Positions 1 to 9,087 of a DNA stretch of 49,886 nucleotides are shown one piece after another. The stretch comes from Chloroflexota bacterium (GTDB lineage: Bacteria > Chloroflexota > Dormibacteria > Dormibacterales > Dormibacteraceae). How positions within the stretch are numbered: position 1 is the first letter of the stretch; each line of letters opens with the position of its first letter. A program made the translations under genes and the position numbers. Location of the stretch: contig VBFO01000006.1 of NCBI GenBank assembly GCA_005881025.1, positions 1-49,886 on the forward strand, in the 5' to 3' direction. The notes beneath the pieces are model-generated. The model had not been told where the DNA came from. It worked only from the letters and a program-made list of their open reading frames with translations, and ran no database searches.

Positions 1-47
1 CTTCCGGCGCGCCTGGAGTCGGGCGCGCCTTTTCGCTCGATCGCCAT

Positions 48-1964
48 GTGGTTGTTCAAAAAAACGTCTGCGTTGCGGGCCATACCCGCGCGTTGAGCTT
101 GTATGGGCGGCTACCGCTGCCTCGGCGCGCCTTGAGCACGACCGCCGCAGATTCAAAGACCAAGAGTGGAGACCCTCTGTTCGCGCCGATCGAGGAGCAC
201 GCCATCCTCGGCGACACGAGGTCGGCGGCGCTCGTGACGCGCGAAGGCTGCATCGACTGGATGTGTCTGCCCAGGTTCGACGCCGACCCTGTATTTGCAC
301 GACTCCTTGACGCGGAGCACGGGGGGCGATTCGAGCTGTCGATTGAAGGAGCTGTCAGCGGGCGTCGCTACCGGCGGGATTCTGCGGTACTGGAAACCAG
401 CTGGCACGGTGCATCCGGAACCGGGCTGATCACCGAAGCGATGGCGCTCGACGTCAAGGGCATGCGACCACAGCTCGTCCTCGTGAGAACCGTCGAATGC
501 ACCTCTGGCACCATCGAGGTTCGTGCTCTGTTCGAGCCCCGGGGCGGCATTCCGGGCCGGCCGCCGGCGGCCGACGATCGCGGTGGATATCTCATCTGTT
601 GGTGGAACGCGCTGGCTCTGATCGTGCAGACGTTCCCGCATCATGCTCTCGGCATCAACCGCGAGCTGCGGATCACCCTGTCATCCGGCAACCGGTTCAC
701 TGTCCTGATGTCGATGGCCGACCGCACCCCCGCGGTCATTGTCACCGAGACCGATGCGTTGCGAATGATCGAGGAGGCGGACGCTACTTGGCGAGCCTGG
801 GCCGATGGCATCACTTACAAGGGTCCCTATCGCGGCCACGTCGTCAGGAGCCTGATCACCATGAAGCTGCTCACGTACTCTCCGTCCGGTGCACCCGTGG
901 CGGCCCCGACCACGTCGATGCCCGAGGTAGTGGGCGGTGGGCTCAACTGGGACTACAGGTATTCGTGGCCACGGGACGCCGGCATCGGTTCAGGTGCCTT
1001 GATGAGCTCTGGCAAACGAGAGGAAGCCGAAGGCTTCATGCGCTGGTTGAACATCGCAAGCGCGCTCACCCGGCCGCGAATGTCAGTTCTGTACACGCTG
1101 GATGGGACGCCCGGCCACCGGGAGCGGGAGCTACGCGACGTTTCCGGCTATCGGGGCAGCCTGCCGGTTCGAATCTCCAACGAGGCCTTCCGGCAGCACC
1201 AGCTCGATGTCTACGGCTGGGTTGTCGATACTGCCTGGCACCTAGATCAGCCGGTGGCCCGGCTTGACTCGAGGAGCTGGGCCCTGGTAGGGAGCCTCGT
1301 CGACTTCGTGGCCGGACACTGGCATGAGCCTGACGCCGGCATCTGGGAGAGGCGGGACGAGCGGCGACACCACGTCTCGTCGAAGCTCCTCGCATTCGTC
1401 GCACTTGACCGCGCGCTGCGAATGTCCAAGCAGCGCAGGGTGCGGCCTGAGCGTTTGCGGAAGTGGGAGGATGCTCGCGCCGCGCTCCGGGCCGATGTCA
1501 TGACCAACGGCTGGTCGGAAACGATTTGCAGCTACGTGAGCTGGTACGGATCGGACGAGGTGGATGCATCGCTGCTGCTGCTGCCGATGTCAGAGCTCGA
1601 GCCTCAGGGATCGGAGCGAGTCAGGCAAACGATCGATGCGGTCATGGACCGCCTGCTCCTGCCGGGAGCCCGGGTGCTTCGGTATGCCGAAGGCCTCGAC
1701 GGCGCAGCTCAGGAAGGCGCATTTCTTCCTTGCAGCTTCTGGCTCGTGGACGCACTCGCGCGCTGCGGCCGTCTGCCGGAGGCCAAACGATTCATGGACC
1801 AGGCGCTCGGCCTGGCCGGTGAGCTGGGCCTCATGGGCGAGGAGGTGCAGCGGCAGGCCAGCGAGATGCTGGGCAACTATCCGCTGGCGTTGACACACTC
1901 GGCGCTGGTGCTTGCCGCGCTCTCGCTTGAGCACGCCGAGCGTGCGCTGATCAAGGATGCATGA
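48..1964 (+). CDS. Glycoside hydrolase family 15-like protein (glucoamylase/trehalase-like)
   Basis: 638-aa ORF; motifs ILGDTRSAALVTREGCIDWMCLPRFDADPVFARLLD and GLNWDYRYSWPRDA typical of bacterial GH15 proteins; true start may be internal. Confidence 0.85.
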   Translation: MVVQKNVCVAGHTRALSLYGRLPLPRRALSTTAADSKTKSGDPLFAPIEEHAILGDTRSAALVTREGCIDWMCLPRFDADPVFARLLDAEHGGRFELSIEGAVSGRRYRRDSAVLETSWHGASGTGLITEAMALDVKGMRPQLVLVRTVECTSGTIEVRALFEPRGGIPGRPPAADDRGGYLICWWNALALIVQTFPHHALGINRELRITLSSGNRFTVLMSMADRTPAVIVTETDALRMIEEADATWRAWADGITYKGPYRGHVVRSLITMKLLTYSPSGAPVAAPTTSMPEVVGGGLNWDYRYSWPRDAGIGSGALMSSGKREEAEGFMRWLNIASALTRPRMSVLYTLDGTPGHRERELRDVSGYRGSLPVRISNEAFRQHQLDVYGWVVDTAWHLDQPVARLDSRSWALVGSLVDFVAGHWHEPDAGIWERRDERRHHVSSKLLAFVALDRALRMSKQRRVRPERLRKWEDARAALRADVMTNGWSETICSYVSWYGSDEVDASLLLLPMSELEPQGSERVRQTIDAVMDRLLLPGARVLRYAEGLDGAAQEGAFLPCSFWLVDALARCGRLPEAKRFMDQALGLAGELGLMGEEVQRQASEMLGNYPLALTHSALVLAALSLEHAERALIKDA

Positions 1965-2418
1965 GGCCGAGGATCGCCCCATAAGCGACGTGCGCCACGA
2001 GCGTCACGATGACTGTCGAGCGGCCGTAGTTCTGTGCGAACAGCGCCGGCGGCTCCAGGACGTTGAGCTCTGGGCCGCTTCGCTCGGACGCCATGCGCGG
2101 ATGGATCGCCGGCAGCGCAGGGATCAAGACAGTCAGCGCGATCAGCCCGTGGACCAGCCCGAAGGAGGCGCCAAGAACCGGTCCAGAGCGGCCGAGCAAG
2201 GCGAACGCGGAGCCGTAGAAGAGCGCGAAGACCTGGCCCATGACCGCGTGGATCACGATCCCCGGCAGGCGCGCCCGATCGAGGCTCGGCGTGACCATGG
2301 TGCCCAGCATCGTCGGCAGGTCCATGCGGGTGTGACCTGCCAGCTGCGCGGTCACGAGGATCCCCGTGAGCACGGCCGTGGCGACAAATCCGAACGTCGC
2401 CCACCCTTGCCAATCCAT
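1951..2418 (-). CDS. Small multi-pass membrane protein, unknown function
   Basis: 155-aa ORF with several hydrophobic segments; overlaps the 3' end of the GH15 gene by 14 nt. Confidence 0.6.
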   Translation of the reverse strand: MDWQGWATFGFVATAVLTGILVTAQLAGHTRMDLPTMLGTMVTPSLDRARLPGIVIHAVMGQVFALFYGSAFALLGRSGPVLGASFGLVHGLIALTVLIPALPAIHPRMASERSGPELNVLEPPALFAQNYGRSTVIVTLVAHVAYGAILGLMHP

Positions 2419-2435
2419 AAAGGTGTAACGCCCGG

Positions 2436-3386
2436 ATGAGACTTCAGGGTGAGGTCGCGGTGGTGACCGGCGCCTCCAGCGGCATTGGTCGCGCCGTCGC
2501 CCGCGAGCTTGCCTCGAGGGGATGTGCCGTTGCCATGGTGGCGAGGTCGCGCGAAGGCCTCGAGGCTGCGGCGCGTGACGTCTCGGAGCTGGGCGGCCGC
2601 GCTGCGATCATGACCGGCGACATCTCCGATCCGTCCACAGCCGAGGAGCTTGCAAGCCTCGCGGAAAGAGAGCTCGGCCCGATCTCGGTCTGGATCAACA
2701 ATGCCATGGTCACGGTGCTCTCACCGGCGACCTGCATGGAGCCGTCTGAGTATCGTCGGGTCACCGAGGTCAACTATCTGGGCACTGTCTACGGGACGTT
2801 GATCGCCCTCAAGCGTATGGAGTCGCGCAACAGGGGCGTCATTGTCCAGGTGGGATCAGCGCTCGCTTATCGCTCGATTCCACTGCAGAGCGCGTACTGT
2901 GCCTCCAAGGCAGCGATCCGAGGGTTTACGGATTCCGTTCGCTGCGAGCTGATGCACGAGCGACGCCGGATCAGGATCTCAATGGTCCAGCTGCCCGCGG
3001 TGAACACGCCTCAGTTTCTGGTGGCCCGCAATCGTCTGCCTCGCCGGCCACGGCCGGTGGCGCCGGTCTTCACGCCCGAGGTTGCAGCGCGAGCGATCGC
3101 GTATGCCGCCGAGCATGGTCCGCGCGAGGTGACGGCCGGAGGCAGCGCGCTGCTGGCAGTTGCCGCGCAGCGACTTGCCCCGTGGCTGGCCGACCGCTAC
3201 CTGGCCAGGACCGGCTACGAGTCGCAGCAGACCGACCAGCTGGAGCCGCCCGGTCGTCCGGACAACCTCTTCGAACCACTAGAGGGAGACCGCGGGGCGG
3301 CAGGGCCGTTTCGCGACGAGGCGCATGGAATGAGCCTTCAGCTGTGGCTGCGGACGCGTCTGGCGCCGCTGGCCGTCCGCCGCTGA
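2436..3386 (+). CDS. SDR family NAD(P)-dependent oxidoreductase
   Basis: N-terminal VTGASSGIGRAVA Rossmann motif and SAYCASKAAIRGF (YxxxK) catalytic motif. Confidence 0.9.
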   Translation: MRLQGEVAVVTGASSGIGRAVARELASRGCAVAMVARSREGLEAAARDVSELGGRAAIMTGDISDPSTAEELASLAERELGPISVWINNAMVTVLSPATCMEPSEYRRVTEVNYLGTVYGTLIALKRMESRNRGVIVQVGSALAYRSIPLQSAYCASKAAIRGFTDSVRCELMHERRRIRISMVQLPAVNTPQFLVARNRLPRRPRPVAPVFTPEVAARAIAYAAEHGPREVTAGGSALLAVAAQRLAPWLADRYLARTGYESQQTDQLEPPGRPDNLFEPLEGDRGAAGPFRDEAHGMSLQLWLRTRLAPLAVRR

Positions 3387-3402
3387 GCTGCCGCTGCTGG
3401 AG

Positions 3403-4740
3403 CTAGCTGGACAGGATTCCGGCGACCGCGCCGAGTGAGCGCAGCACCGGCGCCGCGATGCCGGTGTGACGCGCGGGCTCGAGCACCGCTCCTGGCAGCG
3501 TCGCCGCAAATGCGTCGACGGCTTCCGCGTCCCACTGGGTTCCTCGGCCGCGCATCAGCTCAGCCAGCGCGACGCTTTGCTCGAGCGCCGCGCGATACGG
3601 CCTGTCCGATGTCATCGCGTCCCACGCGTCGGCGACGGCCATGATGCGGGCCCCGAGCGGGATGGCGGTCCCGGAGAGGCCGCGAGGATAGCCGCGGCCA
3701 TCGATTCTTTCGTGGTGCGCTAGCACCAGCTCGCGGCCCTGGCGGTACTCCGGAAACTTGGCCAGGATCTCGGCTCCAGTCTCCGGATGCATCTTCATGA
3801 GCGCGAACTCTTCGTCGGTCAACCGCCCGTGCTTGTGGAGCACCTGGTCAGGCACCGCGATCTTGCCGAGGTCGTGAACACGAGCCGCGAGGCGGATCAG
3901 CTCCACCTCACGCTCGGGGAGATGCATCTGCCTGGCGATTCGCACCGAATGCGAGGCGACGCTCTGCGAATGCTGGAATGTGTAGGGGTCGCGACGGTCG
4001 ACCACGTCGGCCATGGACTCCACCGCTGCCAGCGTCTGCTCGCGCATCTGAACTGCCCGCTTCAGCGAGAGCTGGAGACCGGCCAGAGGCGCCATCATCA
4101 CCAGCGCCAGCCACGGGTGATCGCCTGAGATCACCGCGAGCAGATATCCCGCCGAGTACAGGGCTGCTGTCTGCTTCAGGTCCACGCCCGCTGCCTCGGC
4201 CCACACCTGGAACGGGCTGCGCTGGGTGTTCAGCGCCGCAGCGACCACGACCAGCGTCGTATTCACGACGTACATGGCCACCGCTGCCGCTGTTGCGGCG
4301 AGGAACAGACCGGCGCCGTCGGCGTCGCGCATCGCGGCGGCGACTCCCTGGAAGATGACGGCACCAGCGGCTGCCGCCACCATCAGCTGTCCTGCGTTGA
4401 AGACGAGGTCGATCGGGATGCGCCGCCGCGTTCCCGTGGCGGGGTTTCGCCGTATGCAGAGCGCGCCCTCACCGATGAGCCTGCTGAGGCCGATCAGCGC
4501 CACCGCCGCCGCGGGTGGGAACACGACCACGATCGCGAGCTCGATGGCCGGCGTGGCGTCTGCCTTGTAGCTCTTCGTCACCATGACCGGAAAGTTCGCT
4601 GCGATCGCCCCGAGCCCTACCAGCACTGCGGCCAGGATTGGGTCCGCCTGGGTGTGCGACGGCAGCCGCAGCAGCAGCATCGCGACCGCTGCTGCGGGCG
4701 CAGCCATGGCGAGGAGGTACAGGCGGAGGCTAAGCCTCAC
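3403..4740 (-). CDS. Membrane-anchored HD-GYP domain protein
   Basis: Hydrophobic N-terminal half; HDLGK and HHERIDGRGYPRGL HD-GYP motifs; GTG start at 4740 preferred over the upstream extension, 8 nt after the preceding gene. Confidence 0.85.
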   Translation of the reverse strand: MRLSLRLYLLAMAAPAAAVAMLLLRLPSHTQADPILAAVLVGLGAIAANFPVMVTKSYKADATPAIELAIVVVFPPAAAVALIGLSRLIGEGALCIRRNPATGTRRRIPIDLVFNAGQLMVAAAAGAVIFQGVAAAMRDADGAGLFLAATAAAVAMYVVNTTLVVVAAALNTQRSPFQVWAEAAGVDLKQTAALYSAGYLLAVISGDHPWLALVMMAPLAGLQLSLKRAVQMREQTLAAVESMADVVDRRDPYTFQHSQSVASHSVRIARQMHLPEREVELIRLAARVHDLGKIAVPDQVLHKHGRLTDEEFALMKMHPETGAEILAKFPEYRQGRELVLAHHERIDGRGYPRGLSGTAIPLGARIMAVADAWDAMTSDRPYRAALEQSVALAELMRGRGTQWDAEAVDAFAATLPGAVLEPARHTGIAAPVLRSLGAVAGILSS

Positions 4741-4748
4741 GGTGCTGG

Positions 4749-4964
4749 TTAGGGCAGTCCGAGCGAGACGTCGAACGTGGTCGAGGAGCTGGTCGTCTTG
4801 AGGTAGACGTTCGAACCCAGGACGTTGATGTTCGTGGTCGACTTCACCGGCGTGCCGACGCCGACTGTGGGATCCACTGAGCAATACGTGTGTGCGCTGG
4901 CGCTGGTGACCGCCGAAAGGAGCATGCCGATGGCCAGGACGAAGCCGAGGACCAACCTTCTCAT
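4749..4964 (-). CDS. Small secreted protein, unknown function
   Basis: ATG at 4964 preceded by GGGTGGGAG; signal peptide RRLVLGFVLAIGMLLSAVTSASA then a short mature domain. Confidence 0.6.
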   Translation of the reverse strand: MRRLVLGFVLAIGMLLSAVTSASAHTYCSVDPTVGVGTPVKSTTNINVLGSNVYLKTTSSSTTFDVSLGLP

Positions 4965-5089
4965 CTGATCTCCCACCCTTTTTGTTCAGCCCGCCAAGGG
5001 CTGATCACATGAAGCGTAGGCAGGCGGATGTAGAGACTGGTCAAGGAACTGTTAAGACTTTTTAAGAACTCTTCCTGAGAGCCAACTCC

Positions 5090-5107
5090 AAGTGGTATTG
5101 ACCACTT
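5090..5107. promoter_or_regulatory. Probable GntR (DasR/NagR-like) operator
   Basis: AAGTGGTATTGACCACTT, 7-bp perfect inverted repeat; core AGTGGTATTGACCACT resembles dre sites (A[C/G]TGGTCTAGACCA[C/G]T); overlaps TTGACC(5098-5103)-17-TTAACT. Confidence 0.7.
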
Positions 5108-5183
5108 ATCCCTTTTGTGCTTAACTCTGCGCTCAGCACGGCATGAGAGGGTATTACCAGTTAGTCCAGAGGGGCCCGGGACG

Positions 5184-5951
5184 ATGACCAAGCAGGAGGA
5201 GGCGCGCGAGCGCGTGCTCGACCTGCTGGAAGCCCTCGAGGTCGGGAGGGCGATCCCATCCGAACGGCTGCTGACCCAGGAGCTGGGTGTCTCCCGGCTG
5301 ACCGTCCGTGCCGCCCTGGACGAGCTCGTCCGTGACGGCTACCTCGACCGCCGGCACGGCAGCGGTACGTACGTGACCGAGCCCAAGATCGCCCAGCCCC
5401 TGACGTTGACATCCTTCAGCGAAGACATGCGCCGGCGCGGGATGGTCCCGGGCAGCCGGACGCTGGAGCTCGTCACCACCTCCACGGGCGCCCGGCTCGC
5501 GCGCAGGCTCGATGTCTCGCCGGAGGCACGGCTGGTGCGGGTGAAGCGCCTGCGACTCGCGGACAACGAACCGATGGCGATGGAGGTGCTGCACATCCCG
5601 GAGGCCCTGGTCCCCGGGTTGTCGAAATCCGATCTGGAGGACCGCTCCTTCTATGAGCTGTTGGAGGAGCGGTATGGAATCGTCATCGTCTCTGGCACCC
5701 AGAGCATCGAGCCCACAGTCACCAGTGAGGAGGAGTCGGAGGTGCTTGGGGTGCCCCTGCACACGCCGGCCTTTCTGTTCGAGCGGACGACCGTGTCCGA
5801 GTCAGGGCGGGTCGTCGAGTTCGTCCGCTCAATCTATCGAGGCGACCGCTACCGCCTGGTCGCCGACCTGACGCTGCCGCGAAGCCGCAATGGGCGCACC
5901 CGTGCGGTGGCGGTGGCCAGGACCAGAACGGCGAAAGGCGCGCCGAATTAA
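5184..5951 (+). CDS. GntR family regulator with UTRA domain (NagR/DasR-like)
   Basis: SERLLTQELGVSRLTVRAALDELVRDGYLDRRHGSGTYV wHTH and C-terminal UTRA-type region; ATG at 5184. Confidence 0.9.
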   Translation: MTKQEEARERVLDLLEALEVGRAIPSERLLTQELGVSRLTVRAALDELVRDGYLDRRHGSGTYVTEPKIAQPLTLTSFSEDMRRRGMVPGSRTLELVTTSTGARLARRLDVSPEARLVRVKRLRLADNEPMAMEVLHIPEALVPGLSKSDLEDRSFYELLEERYGIVIVSGTQSIEPTVTSEEESEVLGVPLHTPAFLFERTTVSESGRVVEFVRSIYRGDRYRLVADLTLPRSRNGRTRAVAVARTRTAKGAPN

Positions 5952-5973
5952 TGAGAAGGGGGATCAAACCCAT

Positions 5974-7257
5974 ATGAGTCCGAGGAAGTTTTTGGTCACC
6001 GCCATCGGTTTGGCGGCAGCGCTCGTGGTCGCGGCATGTGGATCGACCTCGCAGGCGATCAACCCCGCCGACCAGACCGGGACGCTGACGGTGTGGCTGA
6101 TGAACGGCAGCGCACCACAGAGCGTCGTCGACGGGGTCAACGCCGATTTCAAGGCGAAGTACCCGAACGTCATCGTCAACGTCGAGATCCAGCAGTGGTC
6201 GAATGTCACCACCAAGCTCGACACCGCTTTTGCCGGCTCAGCACCGCCGGACGTGATGGAGCTCGGCAACACCCTGGTCGCCAAGTACGGCTATAACGGG
6301 GCCCTGGCCGACATCACGGGGCAGAAGTCCTCGTTTCAGAACTCCGGCACGTGGCTCCAGTCCCTGACTGACTCGTGCACGGTTTCCGGAAAGCTTTACT
6401 GCGTCCCGTATTACGCGGGCAGCCGCGCGGTCATCTACCGCAAGGACATGTTCGCGGCCGCGGGCGCGACCGTCCCGACAAGCATGGACGAGATGCTGGC
6501 TGCCGGCCAGAAGCTCATGACCAAGTACGGGTCAGACCCGAACTTCTCCGCGCTGTACTTCCCCGGCAAGTACTGGTACGCGGCGGCACCGTTCGTCTGG
6601 GACTTCGGCGGCGATATCGCCACCCAGTCGGGGAGCCAGTGGTCTGGCGCCATCAACAGCTCGGCATCGCAGCAGGGCCTGAGCGTGCTCCAGAACCTGG
6701 TCAGCAAGCTATCGCGCGCTGACAAGACTGGTGACGAGCTGAAGCAGGACCAGGCGTTCGCGCAGGGTCACATCGCGATGATCATCGCCAACGGCTGGGA
6801 GGTCGGCGTCATCACCGACAAGAAGAGCGGCAACCCAAGCCTGCTCCCCAACCTCGGCGCATTCCCGATCCCGAGCCACGTCGCGGGCCAGACCGCGCCA
6901 GTGTTCCTCGGCGGATCGGACCTCGGAATCGCCGCCAAGAGCCAGCACCAGGCCCTCGCTCGGGAGTGGGTCGGCCTCCTCGGTGGCACCAAGTACCAGA
7001 GCCAGATGGTGACGGTCGGCGGGGTCATCCCCAACACGACCTCACTTGTGACTCTGAGCAGCGGGCTGCCGGCGATCTTCGCGGCCGCGGCCAAGAACAG
7101 CCGGTTCACGCCCAACTCTCCAAACTGGGCCAACGTCGAATCCTCGAACGTGCTCCAGAACATGCTGGTGGCGATCTTCACCGGCAGATCGAGCATCCCG
7201 GATGCGACCAAGGCCGCCAGTGACAAGATCGCGACAATACTGAACGCCAGCAGCTGA
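5974..7257 (+). CDS. Carbohydrate ABC transporter substrate-binding lipoprotein
   Basis: Signal/lipobox VVAACGS; LTVWLMNGSAPQSVVDGVNADFKAKYPNVIVNVEIQQW typical of family 1 SBPs. Confidence 0.9.
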   Translation: MSPRKFLVTAIGLAAALVVAACGSTSQAINPADQTGTLTVWLMNGSAPQSVVDGVNADFKAKYPNVIVNVEIQQWSNVTTKLDTAFAGSAPPDVMELGNTLVAKYGYNGALADITGQKSSFQNSGTWLQSLTDSCTVSGKLYCVPYYAGSRAVIYRKDMFAAAGATVPTSMDEMLAAGQKLMTKYGSDPNFSALYFPGKYWYAAAPFVWDFGGDIATQSGSQWSGAINSSASQQGLSVLQNLVSKLSRADKTGDELKQDQAFAQGHIAMIIANGWEVGVITDKKSGNPSLLPNLGAFPIPSHVAGQTAPVFLGGSDLGIAAKSQHQALAREWVGLLGGTKYQSQMVTVGGVIPNTTSLVTLSSGLPAIFAAAAKNSRFTPNSPNWANVESSNVLQNMLVAIFTGRSSIPDATKAASDKIATILNASS

Positions 7258-7283
7258 CGAACTCGAACAGGGGGAAGGCTTCG

Positions 7284-8261
7284 ATGCGAGCGGCCGGAGA
7301 GATCGGCGCCACCAAGGCGCTAGCTCGAAGCCACGCCGAAGCCTCCCCCTTCAACTTCCGTGCCGCCGTCGCCCGACACAGCCTGCCCTATGCGCTGATC
7401 GCACCAGCGCTGCTGGTCATCCTTGGCGTACTCGGGTGGCCGCTGGTGATGCTGCTCTGGCTGTCGCTGCAGCATTACGGCCTGCGCGAGCTCTTCCAGC
7501 ACCAGGGGACCTTCGTGGGCCTGAAGAACTTCAGCACGATCCTCGCGGACCCCCAGTTCGCCTACACGCTGCGGACGACCATCATCTTCACTGTCGTCAA
7601 CGTCGGCCTGTCGATGTTGTTCGCCACCCTGATCGCGCTCCTGCTTGAGCGCGTGAGCCGATTCGTGCGGGTTCTCCTCGGTGCGGGACTCGTCTTCGTC
7701 TGGGCCACACCGGTCATTCCGGCCGTCAACCTCTGGCAGTGGATGTTCGACTACGAGTTCGGTGTCATGAACTGGCTGCTGACCCGCATCGGCGCCGGCA
7801 ACTACCTGCACCACAACTGGTTTGAGAATCCCCTGCAGGGCTTCTCCGTCATCACAGTGATCGTCGTCTGGGGCGCGATCCCATTCCTCGCCATCTCACT
7901 GCACGCCGGCTTGACGCAGGTGCCCAGGGAGCTGGTCGAGGCGGCGCAGATCGACGGCGCGAGAGCATGGCAGGTCTTCAGGCACGTCACGGTGCCGACG
8001 CTTAGGCCGCTGCTGCTGGTGCTTTTCAGCCTCTCGACGATCTGGGACTTTGGCGTCTTCAACCAGGTCTGGGTGCTCCTCAACCAGCGCCCGGCGCAGG
8101 ACTACTACCTGATGGCTGTCTTCTCATTTCAGGAGTCTTTCCGCGTCAGCCAGTACGGGTTGGGGTCGGCGGTGGCGGTGGTCATGATCGCCATCCTCGT
8201 GGTGGCCACCTTCCTCTATGTCCGGCAGACCGTGCGTTCGATCAACGAGGGCGGGGCATGA
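7284..8261 (+). CDS. Sugar ABC transporter permease (MalF/UgpA-like)
   Basis: EAAQIDGARAWQVFRHVTVPTLRP EAA loop, multiple TM segments. Confidence 0.92.
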   Translation: MRAAGEIGATKALARSHAEASPFNFRAAVARHSLPYALIAPALLVILGVLGWPLVMLLWLSLQHYGLRELFQHQGTFVGLKNFSTILADPQFAYTLRTTIIFTVVNVGLSMLFATLIALLLERVSRFVRVLLGAGLVFVWATPVIPAVNLWQWMFDYEFGVMNWLLTRIGAGNYLHHNWFENPLQGFSVITVIVVWGAIPFLAISLHAGLTQVPRELVEAAQIDGARAWQVFRHVTVPTLRPLLLVLFSLSTIWDFGVFNQVWVLLNQRPAQDYYLMAVFSFQESFRVSQYGLGSAVAVVMIAILVVATFLYVRQTVRSINEGGA

Positions 8262-9085
8262 GGCGCGGGATCGCGCGCACCGGCTACGACGCGATCGGCG
8301 TGCTCGTCTTCGCGGTGATGATGTTCCCGATCTACTGGATGGTTTCCACCGCGCTCAAGCCGGGTACGGAGATCCTCAGCCTGACTCCTTACTGGGTGCC
8401 GAATCCGATCACGTTCGACAACTTCAAGACCGCGATCGCGGTGCCCTTTTTCTGGAACGACGTCGTGAACAGCCTCGTGGTGGTGCTCACGGTGGTCGCC
8501 ATCTCAATCGTGCTCGCGTTCCTTGCCGCTGTCGCGGTGGCGCGTTTCGGATTTCGGGGACGGTCGGCTTTCATCGTGATGGTGATCGCGGTGCAGATGG
8601 TGCCGCTCAACGCGTTGGTGATCCCGATCTACCTGCTGCTCGACTCGGTCGGCCAGGTGGACAGTCTGCTCGGCGTCATCGCCTACTACATGGCGGTCGT
8701 GCTGCCGTTCATGATCTGGACCCTGCGCGGCTTCGTGCACAACATCCCGGTCGACCTCGAGGAGGCGGCGATGGTGGACGGCGCGTCACGGGTCGGGGCC
8801 TTCATGCGAATTGTCTTTCCGCTGGTCGCGCCGGGCCTGGTCGCGACCGCGATCTTCGGTTTCATCCAGGCCTGGAACGAATACATCATCGCGTACGTGC
8901 TGCTGAGCAGCTCATCGAAGCAGACGCTCACGATCTGGCTCGCGTCCTTCACCACTCAGCACGGGACGGACTGGGGCGGCTTGATGGCCGGCGCCACGCT
9001 CACGGCCCTGCCGGTGGTGGTTTTCTTCCTGCTGGTGCAGCGGCACGTCGCGGGCGGATTGACCGCCGGCGCTGTGAAGGGCTGA
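8258..9085 (+). CDS. Sugar ABC transporter permease (MalG/UgpE-like)
   Basis: EEAAMVDGASRVGAFMRIVFPLVAPGL EAA loop; 4-bp ATGA overlap with the upstream gene. Confidence 0.92.
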   Translation: MRRGIARTGYDAIGVLVFAVMMFPIYWMVSTALKPGTEILSLTPYWVPNPITFDNFKTAIAVPFFWNDVVNSLVVVLTVVAISIVLAFLAAVAVARFGFRGRSAFIVMVIAVQMVPLNALVIPIYLLLDSVGQVDSLLGVIAYYMAVVLPFMIWTLRGFVHNIPVDLEEAAMVDGASRVGAFMRIVFPLVAPGLVATAIFGFIQAWNEYIIAYVLLSSSSKQTLTIWLASFTTQHGTDWGGLMAGATLTALPVVVFFLLVQRHVAGGLTAGAVKG

Positions 9086-9087
9086 GC

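Noticed and set aside
8218-9087. N-terminal part of the 769-aa ORF 8218..10527 as a large fusion protein
   Set aside because: This segment is an out-of-frame shadow of the MalG-like permease gene (8258..9085), composition Arg/Gly/Ala-rich with no motifs; the real gene is NagZ starting at GTG 9088.
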